Part shown: piece after piece, positions 10,144-20,830 of the stretch
Layout of the letters: each line of letters begins with the position of its first letter
Position numbering within the stretch: the stretch's first letter is position 1
NCBI GenBank assembly: GCA_022457155.1
Contig: JAJGOT010000708.1
Span: forward strand, 248,001-312,000
Direction: 5' to 3'
DNA from: Cladopsammia gracilis
Taxonomy: Eukaryota; Cnidaria; Anthozoa; Scleractinia; Dendrophylliidae
DNA: 64,000 nt
Translations under genes and position numbers: made by a program
The notes under the pieces: model-generated
Databases searched by the model: none
What the model was told of the DNA's origin: nothing
The model's input: only the letters and a program-made list of their open reading frames with translations

Positions 10144-11246
10144 GGGGCGGACCATTAGAAATCTTTGGAGGGGGGGTGACAATTACCAAAAAAAAAATCC
10201 TGCAAAGGAAAATTGTCTCAAAAAAAATTCCTGCAAGCAGTTGACCATAAAAAAATAAAATCCTGCAAGCTAACTGGATATATATAATTATATATTTATT
10301 TATTTATTTTAAAGTGGAACATATGAGAGTATGACATGCTCTCTGGTAATAAAATTCACTGAAAAAGCAACTTCAGGTTAAGTCAAATGCTGTCAAAAAT
10401 TACGTGCCTCAAAGGTCTATCTGGTACCTGTACCAATATCTTAATATAACCAAAACCTTGTTTATGTACATATTTGAAAACACTGTAAACATCATGAAAT
10501 ATGTAACCTGCTGTACTCCACGCAAGTAGTTTTTTAAATACATTACAGATTGTCCAACCGTCCCGATTTCGTCGAGATTACCCCGATTTTACTTCATAAT
10601 CCCAATACCGACCAATATGTGATCGGGATAGAAAAATCCCGATTTTGACATCTGTTCTGTCATTTTCGTCAAATTCTCATAATACTTACTATACAAAAAG
10701 ACGAAATTGCGTATACTTAACTTTGATATCCAGATAAACTAAAGAAACAGCAAGAAAATTAATATAAAATGAAATCGAGTACTTGTATGTGGAGCCACAC
10801 AAAGACGCAAAGCGACGAGAAGCCACATCAATTTGCCAAACATTTTTGACAGAAATTGTTGTCTCAGAACACTAGAAATGGAGTTTCAGAGCATCAAGAT
10901 TTCAAAATTTTCTGGTGGGGCATGCCCCCAGACCCCCCTAGCGGCTCGCGCCTTCGGCGCACGACCACTACATCTCAATTCTTATTTCTGCTCATTTCAT
11001 TTTTCATGCAAAGGTTAGACAATCTGGCTTAAATCTACTCTCCAGCATTTAATACCAAAAATGGATTGGGCCAAGTATAAAAAATTGGAGCTTGCACACA
11101 TTTATAAAAAAGATCTGAGAAAAAAAAAAACCTGCAGGCTTGCACCTCCCCTCAAAAAAAATCCTGCAGGACACTCAGGCCGAAAAAAAAATTTATACAC
11201 TGAAAATTTTTTGACCCCCCTCCCAGGAATTCTAATGGTCCACCCC
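10144..11246. mobile_element. Harbinger-type non-autonomous element, TTA TSD
   Basis: GGGGCGGACCATTAGAA at 10144 mirrors TTCTAATGGTCCACCCC ending at 11246, and TTA flanks each end (10141-10143, 11247-11249). TIRs beginning with G runs and a 3-bp TWA duplication fit PIF/Harbinger. Inside are A-runs with repeated TCCTGCA and a stretch around 10555-10655 with several CCCGATTT words. No transposase frame. Confidence 0.75.
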
Positions 11247-11289
11247 TTAGCAGCAAGCGCGAAAGAATTCGAGTCTTGTTACGTTTATC

Positions 11290-11415
11290 TCAAGAACCAT
11301 TAGGGCCTACGAACATCCTTCAGCTCCCGTTGTTGTACTGCCAGCAGATATTCCGGAGGCACCGCCTGCTCCAGCTGCTGTCCCTGCAGCCGTCGAGGAG
11401 AATCCAGACAACTGA
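11290..11415 (+). pseudogene. DIRS Gag-like N-terminal fragment (Pro/Ala-rich)
   Basis: An open frame ending at the TGA at 11413-11415 reads AYEHPSAPVVVLPADIPEA followed by PPAPAAVPAAVEENPDN. A similar Pro/Ala-rich piece (NAPAPAQQGAVEV) lies at about 12560-12612. Position ahead of the hairpin leader and the later RT suggests the start of a DIRS-type Gag or ORF1. Assignment is by context; no conserved domain is visible. Confidence 0.35.
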
Positions 11416-11476
11416 AGACAACGGTGCAGTCGTCGCTCCGCTAGAGGTAAATTGTTTGGTTTGTTCCTACTTCGTT

Positions 11477-12302
11477 GCTCTTTAGTTGGGTTCGGCTATT
11501 TTTCACGGTCGCTAGTTTTCCCTGTGTCGGTATATTTGTCGGTTGTGGCCGACTTAGCGTTTTAACCCTGTTTCGCAGCCTCGGGCAGGTTTAGAGATTA
11601 GGAAACTATCTTTCTTGTTCGGCCAAAGGCCGTTAAAAATGGGTTCTTTTACCCCGGTAGAACCGAGCCTTGGTTAGTCCAATTTTCCTTTGGACACCCG
11701 TTTTACGCCTCCTTCTCACATTTACTCGTTTGTGGCCGAGAGAAATTATTTTTCGTGCTCGGCTTAGGTTTAGTTTAAATTGCCATAGTACCCGTATTTC
11801 AACTTTTGCCGTGTCTTTTCTCGGTGGTGGCAGAGGAAAAAATATTTCTCGTACCCGGTTGTGGCCGGATAATTTCTATCGGGGATGTATTTTATTTTTC
11901 TCGTTCTTTTTTACTCGGTTGTGACCGAGAGAAATTATTTTGCGTGCTCAGTTGAGGCTGAGTATAAATTTCCACTGTAGCTGTATTGCTTCTTTCGTGT
12001 CTTTTACTCGGTGGTGGCCGAGAGAAATTATTTTGCATGCGTGCTCGGTTGAGGCAGAGTATAAATTTCCTTTGTAGCTGTATTTCATTTTTCGTGTCTT
12101 TTCTCGGTGGTGGCCGAGAAATTAGTTCACTTGTTTGGTTGTGGCCGGGTAATTTAAATGTCTATTGTGGGTATATTTGAATTTCTCTGTCTTTCTTTCG
12201 CTCGTGGCCGTGGGAAATTATTTTTCTGCGCTCGGTTGAAGTAGACTACGCTCGCCTTTCTCGCGTGGAGTGATTTTCACGCGTGCTCGCGTTTCGCTCG
12301 CT
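11477..12302 (+). repeat. Array of CTCGG-TTGTGG-CCGAG stem-loops
   Basis: At least ten short hairpins of the form CTCGGTTGTGGCCGAG or covarying versions (GTCGG...CCGAC, CCGGTTGTGGCCGG, CTCAGTTGAGGCTGAG) occur every 35-100 bp, each usually followed by AGAAATTATTT. The stem bases change in compensating pairs, which suggests selection on RNA or DNA structure. It resembles the leader that resumes at 20100-20240, after the inserted element. Confidence 0.7.
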
Positions 12303-12303
12303 C

Positions 12304-12474
12304 TACTATTCAAAGTCATTTGAATATACTTTATTATGCATGCAAGCCAGTAGTCTCGTGCAAATGGATATGGAATCCCCTCGGGGCGCTCTCATTGGTG
12401 TAACGGGTATATATTAACCGCTCCCTGCTTAATTTGGCATCTTTTGGCGGAAAACCACGCAGTGGAAAGCTCGC
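12304..12474 (+). repeat. Split direct repeat A1
   Basis: 171 bp identical to 19613-19783. Contains GGGTATATATTAACC, a TATA-like box, followed by TTTTGGCGGAAAA, so it may hold the element's promoter (inference). Confidence 0.85.
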
Positions 12475-13029
12475 TTTTGTTTTTCGCAACAACTCCGAAC
12501 ACAGATCACGGCCGACCAAGACATCGCGGTTCCGCTGCCGGGCAATTTGCTTAGGCCATCCAAGAGAACAACGCACCGGCTCCGGCACAGCAAGGCGCTG
12601 TCGAGGTTTGTTATTAGGTTTGTTGTTTTTTTCTTGGCGTTATTTGGCGTATTTCAATTCTTCGAGCACATTTGTTGGGATTTCGTCCGTCGCCCTTCGC
12701 GTCTAGAAGCAAGTTTTCTTCTCAAAGCTTTTGCTTGTGTTGCTATTTTAGTTTTCTCTTGGTCGACTCGTGGTTTGTCCTCGGTTAAGGTTCAGTCTAG
12801 CACGCGGTTTCCAAAGATTATTATTTATTAGTTTTACATGCTTTGCCTCTTTGTCTCGCGCACGTGTGTTTAGATCGTCAAAGGAATTCAGAATAACCGT
12901 GTTCATGTTTCTGTTTCACTTCACGGTGTCCCGTTTTGGTGGTTGGTTTTTTCATTCTGTGGGACGTTTTGACACATGTATATAGAGTTTTTCCCGTCAA
13001 GTCTCCCAGCGACTTTCGGGCGTTTTATT

Positions 13030-14715
13030 CAGGTTTGGAAATGTGGCTCCGTGGACTTTAGGTCCGTTTATATTGAGCGCGTTCGAGTCTCCAATTGGCT
13101 TCGGGCCCTTTTCAGAGAGGTTTCGTGTAGATCTGTGGACTTTAGGTCCGTTTATAGAGAGCTTGTTTCGAGTCTCGGATTGGCTTCGGGCCCTTGTCAG
13201 AGAAGTTTTTGTGTGGCTCTGTGGATTTTAGGTCCGTTTATAGAGAGCTTGTTTCAAGTCTCTGATGGGCTTCGGGCCCTTGTCAGAGTAGTTTTTGTGT
13301 AGCTCTGTGGACTTTAGGTCCGTTTATAGAGAGCTTGTTTAAAGTCTCTGATGGGCTTCGGGCCCTTGTCAGAGTAGTTTTTGTGTAGCTCTGGACTTTA
13401 GGTCCGTTTATAGAGAGCTTGTTTCGAGTCTCTGATTGGCTTCGGGCCCTTGTCAGAGAAGTTTTTGTGTAGCTCTGTGGACTTTAGGTCCGTTTATAGA
13501 GAGCTTGTTTAAAGTCTCTGATTGGCTTCGGACCCTTGTCAGAGTAGTTTTTGTGTAGCTCTGTGGACTTTAGGTCCGTTTATAGAGAGCTTCTTTCGAG
13601 TCTTTGATTGGCTGCGGGCCCTTTGTGTAGCTCTGTGGATTTTTGGTCCGTTTATAGAGAGCTTGTTCGAGTCTCTGATTGGCTACGGGCCCTTGTCAGA
13701 GAAGTTTTTGTGTAGCTCTGTGGACTTTAGGTCCATTTATAGAGAGCTTGTTTAAAGTCTCTGATTGGCTTCGGGCCCTTGTCAGAGTAGTTTTTGTGTA
13801 GCTCTGTGGACTTTAGGTCCATTTATAGAGAGCTTGTTTAAAGTCTCTGATTGGCTTCGGGCCCTTGTCAGAGTAGTTCTTGTGTAGCTCTGTGGACTTT
13901 AGGTCCGTTTATAGAGAGCTTGTTTAAAGTCTCTGATGGGCTTCGGGCCCTTGTCAGAGTAGTTTTTGTGTAGCTCTGAACTTTAGGTCCGTTTACAGAG
14001 AGCTTGTTTCGAGTCTCTGATTGGCTTCGGGCCCTTGTCAGAGACGTTTTTGTGTAGCTCTGTGGACTTTAGGTCCGTTTATAGAGAGCTTGTTTAAAGT
14101 CTCTGATTGGCTTCGGACCCTTGTCAGAGTAGTTTTTGTGTAGCTCTGTGGACTTTAGGTCCGTTTATAGCGAGCTTCTTTAGAGTCTTTGATTGGCTGC
14201 GGGCCCTTTGTGTAGCTCTGTGGATTTTTGGTCCGTTTATAGAGAGCTTGTTCGAGTCTCTGATTGGCTACGGGCCCTTATCAGAGAAGTTTTTGTGTAG
14301 CTCTGTGGACTTTAGGTCCATTTATAGAGAGCTTGTTTAAAGTCTCTGATTGGCTTCGGACCCTTGTCAGAGTAGTTTTTGTGTAGCTCTGTGGACTTTA
14401 GGTCCGTTTATAGAGAGCTTGTTTAAAGTCTCTGATTGGCTTCGGGCCCTTGTCAGAGAGGTTTTTGTGTAGCTCTGTGGACTTTAGGTCCGTTTATAGA
14501 GAGCTTGTTCGAGTCTCTGATTGGCTTCGGGCCCGTTTTCAGAGAAAGTTTGGTGTAGCTCTGCGGACTTTAGGTCCGTTTCTAGAGAGCTTGTTTCGAG
14601 TCTCTGATTGCCCTCAGGCCCTTTTTTCAAAGAAGTTTTGTGCTCTGTGTGGGCTTTAGGACCGCTTATAGAGAGCTTCTCGAGTCTCTGAACGGCTGCG
14701 GGCCCTACTCTTTTG
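13030..14715. repeat. 86-bp minisatellite with 585-bp higher-order repeat
   Basis: About 19 units of roughly 86 bp, each with GGACTTTAGGTCC, TTTATAGAGAGCTTGTTT and the hairpin CTCTGATTGGCTTCGGGCCC...TCAGAG. One shortened unit (about 13585-13640) recurs 585 bp downstream in a block that is otherwise almost identical (13470-13755 versus 14055-14340), so a seven-unit block has been duplicated as a whole. ORFs across it are repeat artefacts. Confidence 0.88.
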
Positions 14716-15021
14716 AGGAAGTGGTGGAGCTTTTTCATCGGCTTTTGGGTTGTTTACGGATAATTATTCTTGTCATTTGGGCAGCTTCCGCCTTTGATTT
14801 TGAAGGATTATGTACTCCTTGAGTCCGTCTTGGGTTGTTACCTATGCTGCTTGGCCGGGGGCTCGCTCTCCGACCGCCTCGGGTGGTCTTGGATCGATCT
14901 AACATCGATCTCATTTAGATCGATCTAAACGGCCAAGTGTACGGCCCCAAACACCAGAAAGACTCTTGGAGATGTCAAAACTACGCAAAACTTCAAACCC
15001 CAAGGCAGCACCCTATAAAAC

Positions 15022-15144
15022 AGAGGCGTTTGCTTCTATTGCAACGGCCTAGTGTACACGCAGAATTGGTGTTTCAGGATGCAGAGAGACCTGGAGAACC
15101 CACCTGCTGTGAAGCGTCCTCCATGGGATGAACGATGCCCTTAA
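15022..15144 (+). pseudogene. DIRS Gag zinc-knuckle fragment
   Basis: In the frame ending at TAA 15142-15144 the sequence reads RGVCFYCNGLVYTQNWC, a C-x2-C-x4-Y-x4-C knuckle in which the expected His is Tyr, followed by RDLENPPAVKRPPWDERCP. An upstream in-frame stop (TAA at about 15013) closes the frame. The related knuckle NRGTCFNCGQ at 20770-20830 belongs to the surrounding DIRS copy, which supports reading both as Gag C-termini. Confidence 0.5.
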
Positions 15145-15665
15145 ACAGGGCGGGTCGTTTTAATTTTTGTCTTGGTTTGATAGGCTGCCTTGTTTTTTGC
15201 TTAGCGGGTTATTTCAGCCCAAAGCCCAAAAAAGTGTTTTCGTTCGCAAGGGCGTTAGCGATGATTAACTGTCGTCCTTTTTTGAAGTTTTTTGTTTCCC
15301 TGTTATCCTTTTTTCGATCACAATCATTTTCGGCTGGGAACAGCAATCCGCACGGACATTCCGTTTCATCGGGTGTCACGTGTATTGTCCGTTCGCGGGC
15401 GTGTTGGAGCGCTGTTTCCTGGCTGGGACTCCCTCCTAAACCCTGGGTTGTCGGTTACTCTTTTTGTTCTAATCAAACACTCCAACGTTTTCAGCGTTCC
15501 AGTATGGAAATGATTGTTCAGTTTTGCCCTCTAGATGCTCAACGAGAGCAAGAGAGCGACAGCTCCGACGGGTTAAGTTCGGCGGGAGTCCCGGCCAGGA
15601 AACAATTTCTTCCAATGAGGCATTTGCATGAACTCCAGTGGAGAACCGAGTCCCTTTCTTCCTGA
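15135..15665 (+). CDS. Unidentified open frame in DIRS-type element
   Basis: A 176-codon frame overlapping the end of the Gag-like piece. The first third is hydrophobic (Phe/Leu-rich), the end has a Ser/Asp/Glu stretch. I recognise no RT, RNase H or recombinase motif. It may be untranslated element sequence that happens to be open; its length in a GC-richer stretch is the only support. Confidence 0.2.
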   Translation: MPLNRAGRFNFCLGLIGCLVFCLAGYFSPKPKKVFSFARALAMINCRPFLKFFVSLLSFFRSQSFSAGNSNPHGHSVSSGVTCIVRSRACWSAVSWLGLPPKPWVVGYSFCSNQTLQRFQRSSMEMIVQFCPLDAQREQESDSSDGLSSAGVPARKQFLPMRHLHELQWRTESLSS

Positions 15666-15669
15666 CTCA

Positions 15670-18280
15670 TTTCGCCTCTTTTTTGTCAAGCAGGGATTGA
15701 AAAAAAAAAAGAAAACAAGAATGCAAGAAGATTGTCCATTCATGGGACAATAAACATTATAAAAGAAATTTTGCTTGCGGAAATGATATATCCTAGCTTG
15801 GTGTTAGGTACCCCTCCCAAAGTTTTGGAAGAATTCATTACCTTGGTACTTCATGCGATTTTTGTGGAACCAGACAAGGACATTCATGGGACCATGGTGG
15901 TTTTTAGTGATGGATTGCGAAACCACGATAAAACTCTAACGCTAAGCTGGTTAAAGCGCATAACCAACTAGTAGTATGGTGGCCAAACTTCAGAGAAATT
16001 GAGGATTCCGACAATCTATACGAATATATTCTTCGGCACAACGAAGGAAATTAAACAGGATCGACAGCAAAAGTGCCTTTTGTAGACATTTCTTGGATAA
16101 GGACTTTAACTACGCATGTCAAACATGTCAAACAGTGATGCAGTCAGAGATGCGAGACTGACAAGGTCGAATTTTCCTAGCATGGATAAGTCAAGGCAGT
16201 CTATTCCACAGTTGCCGCTTTTTCAGTCACTGATTTAAAATTTTAACAAAATGGGATAACCATATTTGGTTTGTTGCTCCTTTTCAAACTCCTTTTGGAA
16301 TGAGGTAAACTTGACAGTCAGTGAGGTAGCAGTTACATTCCGAATGTTCCGAATGTACCTGCGGTTGTTGTTAGGATTTGGCCCCGCGCGATCCTGCGCA
16401 TGGCATTCTAAATTATCACACCCGCGGCACACGTAAATCGTTCAGTTCGCACATTTCTTCGTCGTTCGCCCATTGTATGTTGTAAGCCAGAGTCTTCAAT
16501 GTCAGGTCCACAATGTCGCGTTTCTTTCCTTTTCTTTTCTTGCATATTGGAACAGCAAACTCGTGTTAGTTATGTTCTGGAAACCACTAGCATATTGAAA
16601 TATGGACGTGATTTGACTAATGGTTAAGTTAGGGCGATTTCGTGAAATATACGATACCGTTAAAATTTCTTCTGCTGCGTTCACTATAGGAGCCTCTCTC
16701 TCGCCCATTGTAATACATTGCTTTGTCATATAGGGGTTTTAAGGAAGGAAATCGATCTATTTAATTTTATTGCGGTTAAAGGCCAATCGTATATGTGGAC
16801 CTGTCGAACGATGCAGAGACATTAAACCTTCATTGAGTCATTTCAAAGGAATTTTGCTAATAGATGTGAAACTGCAAAGTGTATGTACTTTAAACGCGAG
16901 GTTCCGGTATAAGAGGAGCTTGGCCTGGCCATTCTCACCTCCAGTCGTCGATCAACCACGAAAGCATACACAACTGACAAATAGCATTCGTCGTTGCTAA
17001 GACCATTGCTAACACGATTTGGAAAGACTTTATGAAGATTATACCAGAAGTCTTTATGAACTTCTGTTCCCTATTTTTTGCTTAGGTAAAATCTTGGTTT
17101 AATTAGATTTTTGAAGCGAATTATATTTAAAGGACGTGCAAATTAACCACGTTTTTGTGACTGAAAGACACCTTAATTTGCTTTTCACACCCAAAAGGTG
17201 TGAAATGGGGGAGGAGCTAAGCCTTTTATACCGGAACTTCGTGTTTAAATCGGATAAGATTTATTTGTTAAAGGAATAATAGAAAATGTTTGAGGAAACG
17301 ATTTTAATCATCAAAGCAGATTGACATCTAATACGTATATTTTTATTAATTAGGCGTCATAAATAGAGGTTATTCAGTGTGAAGTTGTGTGGTGCGGCCG
17401 GGTATTTGTGCGAGTGGATTTTTGTTTCTTCGAGCCTTTAGGCGAGAGGAAATAATTGCTAGCGGTGGGAATGCCCGGCCGTGCCGCGCGGTTTTTCGCT
17501 GAATAAGTTGTTTATTATACGGCAATAATTCTTCCTCTAAAACTTTTCGAAGCTCTTTTTCCTAGCGCGAGGTCAGAAGAGTGTAATAACGTGTCATATT
17601 TGTACTCGTTTTGATGTGTATTTGTACTCCAGAATGCTATGTCGAATAATAATTTATGTTACGTTCCTTTTCTATAATCAAATATCTTGTCTTTGTAAGC
17701 CGATGGTCATATGATTTTTTAATGTAATCTATATACATTAAGATCGCCTTTGTAAATGTGAGATTGTCAAAATCAGAGAAAGTTTGGAATAAAATAAACA
17801 GACTCGTTATTTTCCTTGGTGAGTTTTCCCGCCGCGCCGCCGGCGCCGTGCGAAGTGGCAAGCTACCCCATGAGGGTGGTATAGGGCTATAACTGACACG
17901 ACAAAGCTAACAACAGCGAGGCATGAGACTTCCTCTAACACTAACACATTGGTTGCGTTTCTTGAGGTTTCAAACGCGCTTCGTTCGAGTTACAAACCTT
18001 TCAAATCTTGTAGCCGCATAAATAATTGTTACGTAAACGTGTTGCTTTATTCATTGGCGTCTTGCCTGGGAGTCAATTTTGGGAGGCTACCGGCATCTAA
18101 GTTCCCCGGATAACAAGCTAGCAAAGTAGTTAACTCGTTTTGTCTGGATTTTTGGTTTACTACGGTCTTTAGTGCCGGGGTGAAAGCATATAAATCTCAC
18201 GCCGCGGAAAATAATTGTTGATGTAAATATGCGTTTTTATCTTTATTCACCTACCTAGAAATGTCCTCTTAAAGTTTTAT
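15670..18280. other. Element interior without recognisable gene
   Basis: Short frames only. An inverted repeat joins about 16889-16920 (TTTAAACGCGAGGTTCCGGTAT region) to about 17216-17246, suggesting a small TIR element near 16885-17250. A long imperfect hairpin lies at 17370-17506 (separate entry). Confidence 0.4.
17370..17506. repeat. 137-bp imperfect long hairpin
   Basis: TTATTCAGTGTGAAGTTGTG at 17370 pairs with the CGCTGAATAA end at 17506, and GCGGCCGGGTATT pairs with AATGCCCGGCCGTGC. A smaller hairpin CGAGCCTTTAGGCGAG occupies the tip. Could be a small MITE or a structured RNA segment. Confidence 0.55.
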
Positions 18281-18301
18281 TTTAGTGTAATTTTACCATC
18301 T

Positions 18302-18852
18302 GTGAAGTATGGAATTGTTTTGTGGGGTTCGTGTACTAATTCTGATTTTGTAAATTCAGTCAATAGTCTCCACTGTAGGGCAGCAAGAATTATGTTTAAT
18401 TTACCAAGGGACATGCCTTCAACTGATATTTTAACTTATGCAAAGTGGCAGAACATGTCATTATACTATAAATTAGGCGTCCTAAAGATCTTCCACAAAG
18501 GACACAATGATGAGCTACCCACACTTCTGTCTGAGAGAATCTGCACAAGAAGACAAAATCAATATTTGCTGCGGGGCAAGGACAGCTTAGTGGTTCCTAG
18601 ATTCCAAACTAGATACATGAAGGATTCTCTTGCGCACAGAGGCGCTGTTCTGTGGAACCTGGATCACGACTCAACCTGGACTCGACCTGGATCACGACTT
18701 AAGGATCACGACTTTCCGTACTTGGGCAGAAAAGACTTATACCACAGAATCAAAACGAGGGACTACATAAAAGATTTTAAATTTGACACTATCTCAGCCT
18801 CGAGCGTTCGCCGCAGAGACGGTGATTTTATAATTTATAATTAATTCTTAAA

Positions 18853-18915
<63 letters not shown>

Positions 18916-19046
18916 AATAGTCTCTTTTTATTTTTACTCTTTTATTGTATTTTAGATATTTTATTATACACACGACCCCACAAGCTAGTGAAGCTTTAAA
19001 CTTTTATCGTGTCTAAATAAAGGTATTTGTTTGTTTGTTTGTTTGT
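18302..19046 (+). mobile_element. 5'-truncated CR1/L2-like LINE 3' end
   Basis: The 180-codon frame 18302-18844 matches the extreme C-terminus of CR1/L2/Rex-like LINE ORF2: YGIVLWGSC, then HCRAARIMFNLPRDM, YKLGVLKIFHKG and RYMKDSLAHRGAVLWNLD. Catalytic RT motifs are missing because the copy starts 3' of them. The 3' UTR contains an (AT)n tract (about 18857-18912) and an AATAAA (19014-19019), and the copy ends in (GTTT)n, a usual LINE microsatellite tail. A WTRPGSRLKDHD segment looks like a short internal duplication. Confidence 0.75.
18857..18912. repeat. (AT)n microsatellite
   Basis: Pure alternating TA of about 56 bp in the LINE 3' UTR. Confidence 0.95.
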
Positions 19047-19049
19047 CAA

Positions 19050-19550
19050 AGATGCACTTGGCGTTTTGAGGCAAAAGATCGCACCTCCCTAATTAAAAAG
19101 GCACACCTTTGCGCTAAAGTGCGCTTGTATGAGCGCACATTCTACTAATAAACTGGAAATGTAAATCTAAGACCGAACCAGATTTAATGGTCTATTTCAG
19201 AAAGAGTTTTTTGTGAACACAAAGATGCACGCACTCGGGTTGTTAAGCCAAAGATTTTTTACGATCATCCTCGAACTTTTCGGTGTGGTTCCGGCAGCGT
19301 CACTTAAAACAAAAGGCCGATTGTTTAAATCTTTATGTGCGAATGATACCGCCTCTCTTAGGTTAAGAGGGACTGTATCTCTCGTTGTCACTGTAAAAGT
19401 GTGGTCTAAGTATAAGTGTGTCTTTTCTCCTTTTTTGTTTATGGAGGCAAGGGGGTTTGGAGCGGGTTCGGATTTTTAAGGTTTGGAAAGGGGATATATT
19501 TTCGGGTGGTTTCAGGTCCCTTCTGATAGCAAACGTAGGAAAGGGAGTGG
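19050..19550. other. No gene recognised
   Basis: Sequence between the LINE tail and repeat B1. Two overlapping frames on opposite strands, neither with a known domain. Confidence 0.4.
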
Positions 19551-19554
19551 CGTA

Positions 19555-20042
19555 GCCGGAGTGTCACTCTCCATATCTTAATCCAACAACAATGGCGGCA
19601 GAAATAATATAGTACTATTCAAAGTCATTTGAATATACTTTATTATGCATGCAAGCCAGTAGTCTCGTGCAAATGGATATGGAATCCCCTCGGGGCGCTC
19701 TCATTGGTGTAACGGGTATATATTAACCGCTCCCTGCTTAATTTGGCATCTTTTGGCGGAAAACCACGCAGTGGAAAGCTCGCGACCCACCCTCCCTTCC
19801 CGAGTGATCTGTGTTCGGAGCTTCCATACAATGGAGCGCAGTTTTTTCCCCCTTGTGCGTTTGGCGGGTCGCCAAACAAAATGTTTGTTTTTAGCTGCAA
19901 TACGGCCGCATGTCCTACCCGCGGCCGGGGCAAAAAACTGCACTCCACCAGCGGCACTCCGTGTCGTTTCCTGACTACGCCGGAGTGTCACTCTCCATAT
20001 CTTAATCCAACAACAATGGCGGCAGAAATAATATAGTACTAT
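19555..20042 (+). repeat. B1-A2-B2 terminal block of split-direct-repeat element
   Basis: B1 19555-19618, A2 19613-19783 (sharing TACTAT with B1), a 195-bp unique part, then B2 19979-20042. The unique part includes GTGATCTGTGTTCGGAG, the reverse complement of a stretch at about 12490-12506 just after A1; such internal complementary segments also occur in DIRS elements. Confidence 0.85.
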
Positions 20043-20729
20043 CCCTGAGGAAAAAGGAGGGACTACTCGTAGTCTAGGTTGAAGCCGCGAAATTTCTTGT
20101 GTGGCCGTATTTATCTTTCATGTCTTTCGCTGGTAGTCGAGGGAAATTATTTCATTAAATTTCTTTCATCGTTTTTAGCCGGGTTGATTTCAGTTATTTC
20201 AGGGTTGTGGCCCTATTTTGCATGTGTTTTGTTATTTGTTTGGGCCTTTTGTCTTTTCGTTCGCATTGTCCATATATTCTTGGAATTTGGCGTATCTCAC
20301 CTTCGTATTTTATGTCTCGCGTTCAGGCGTTATTTTTTATGGCTCAGTGACATTTACTTGTTTTGTTTCTCGACGGGTCGGTTTTCTGTAGTTTCGCAAA
20401 TATTTTCTTCCTATTGCGTAATTTTATGTTGGGTGTTGTTTTCTGGCCGTTCGGCTTATTTATTTACACTTTTACCCTTTTGGAATTTTCACATACGCCC
20501 AGTAACGGTGGCTTTCCCATTCTTATTTTGGGGTTGGCCCAACAAATTCAAGATCTTTAAGAGCAGTTTAAGCAGACCCCTCGCCTCCTCTCCAGATTTG
20601 GGACATATTATTATCCGTCTCATTGGAAGCAAAGAGGAGAGCGAGGTCGCCAACTCCATCGCTTAGATGTCGAGACAACGGCCCTCTGGTGCTTACCATC
20701 CCTATGATAGGTGGAATGCGCCTTAACGT

Positions 20730-20830
20730 TTGGCAGTACGGTGCGTCCCTTCGCGTGGTCCGCGTAGAGGTTTTAGAGCTAACAGGGGTACCTGTTTCAA
20801 TTGTGGGCAAACGGTGGTCACTTTCAGAAA
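20730..20830 (+). pseudogene. DIRS Gag CCHC-knuckle remnant
   Basis: The frame reads RANRGTCFNCGQTVVTFRK. The two Cys of a CCHC knuckle are present; the His and last Cys are lost or out of frame. Confidence 0.5.

Larger units (their letters stand above)
12304..20042 (+). mobile_element. 7.74-kb DIRS/Ngaro-type element with split direct repeats
   Basis: Ends follow the A1...B1-A2-B2 plan. A1 (12304-12474) and A2 (19613-19783) are 171 bp and read identical; B1 (19555-19618) and B2 (19979-20042) are 64 bp and read identical. A1 begins with TACTAT, B2 ends with TACTAT, and B1 and A2 share one TACTAT at their junction, as expected for integration by a tyrosine recombinase through a circular intermediate. 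Split direct repeats are known from PAT- and Ngaro-type retrotransposons. The interior has a Gag zinc-knuckle fragment (about 15022) but no RT or recombinase frame, so this copy is non-autonomous or decayed inside. It sits in the leader of another DIRS-like element. Confidence 0.75.

Noticed and set aside
13030..14715. CRISPR-like array
   Set aside because: Unit similarity covers the whole 86 bp, with no unique spacers of constant length, and the genome is eukaryotic. The same holds for the 173-bp array at 41622-42604.
12976..14740. Open frames of 60-108 codons with repeated WTLGPFIES-type peptides
   Set aside because: Translation of the 86-bp minisatellite; different frames give equally repetitive peptides.
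18302..18844. Host gene of 180 codons
   Set aside because: Sequence matches LINE ORF2 C-termini and is followed by an AATAAA and a (GTTT)n tail.
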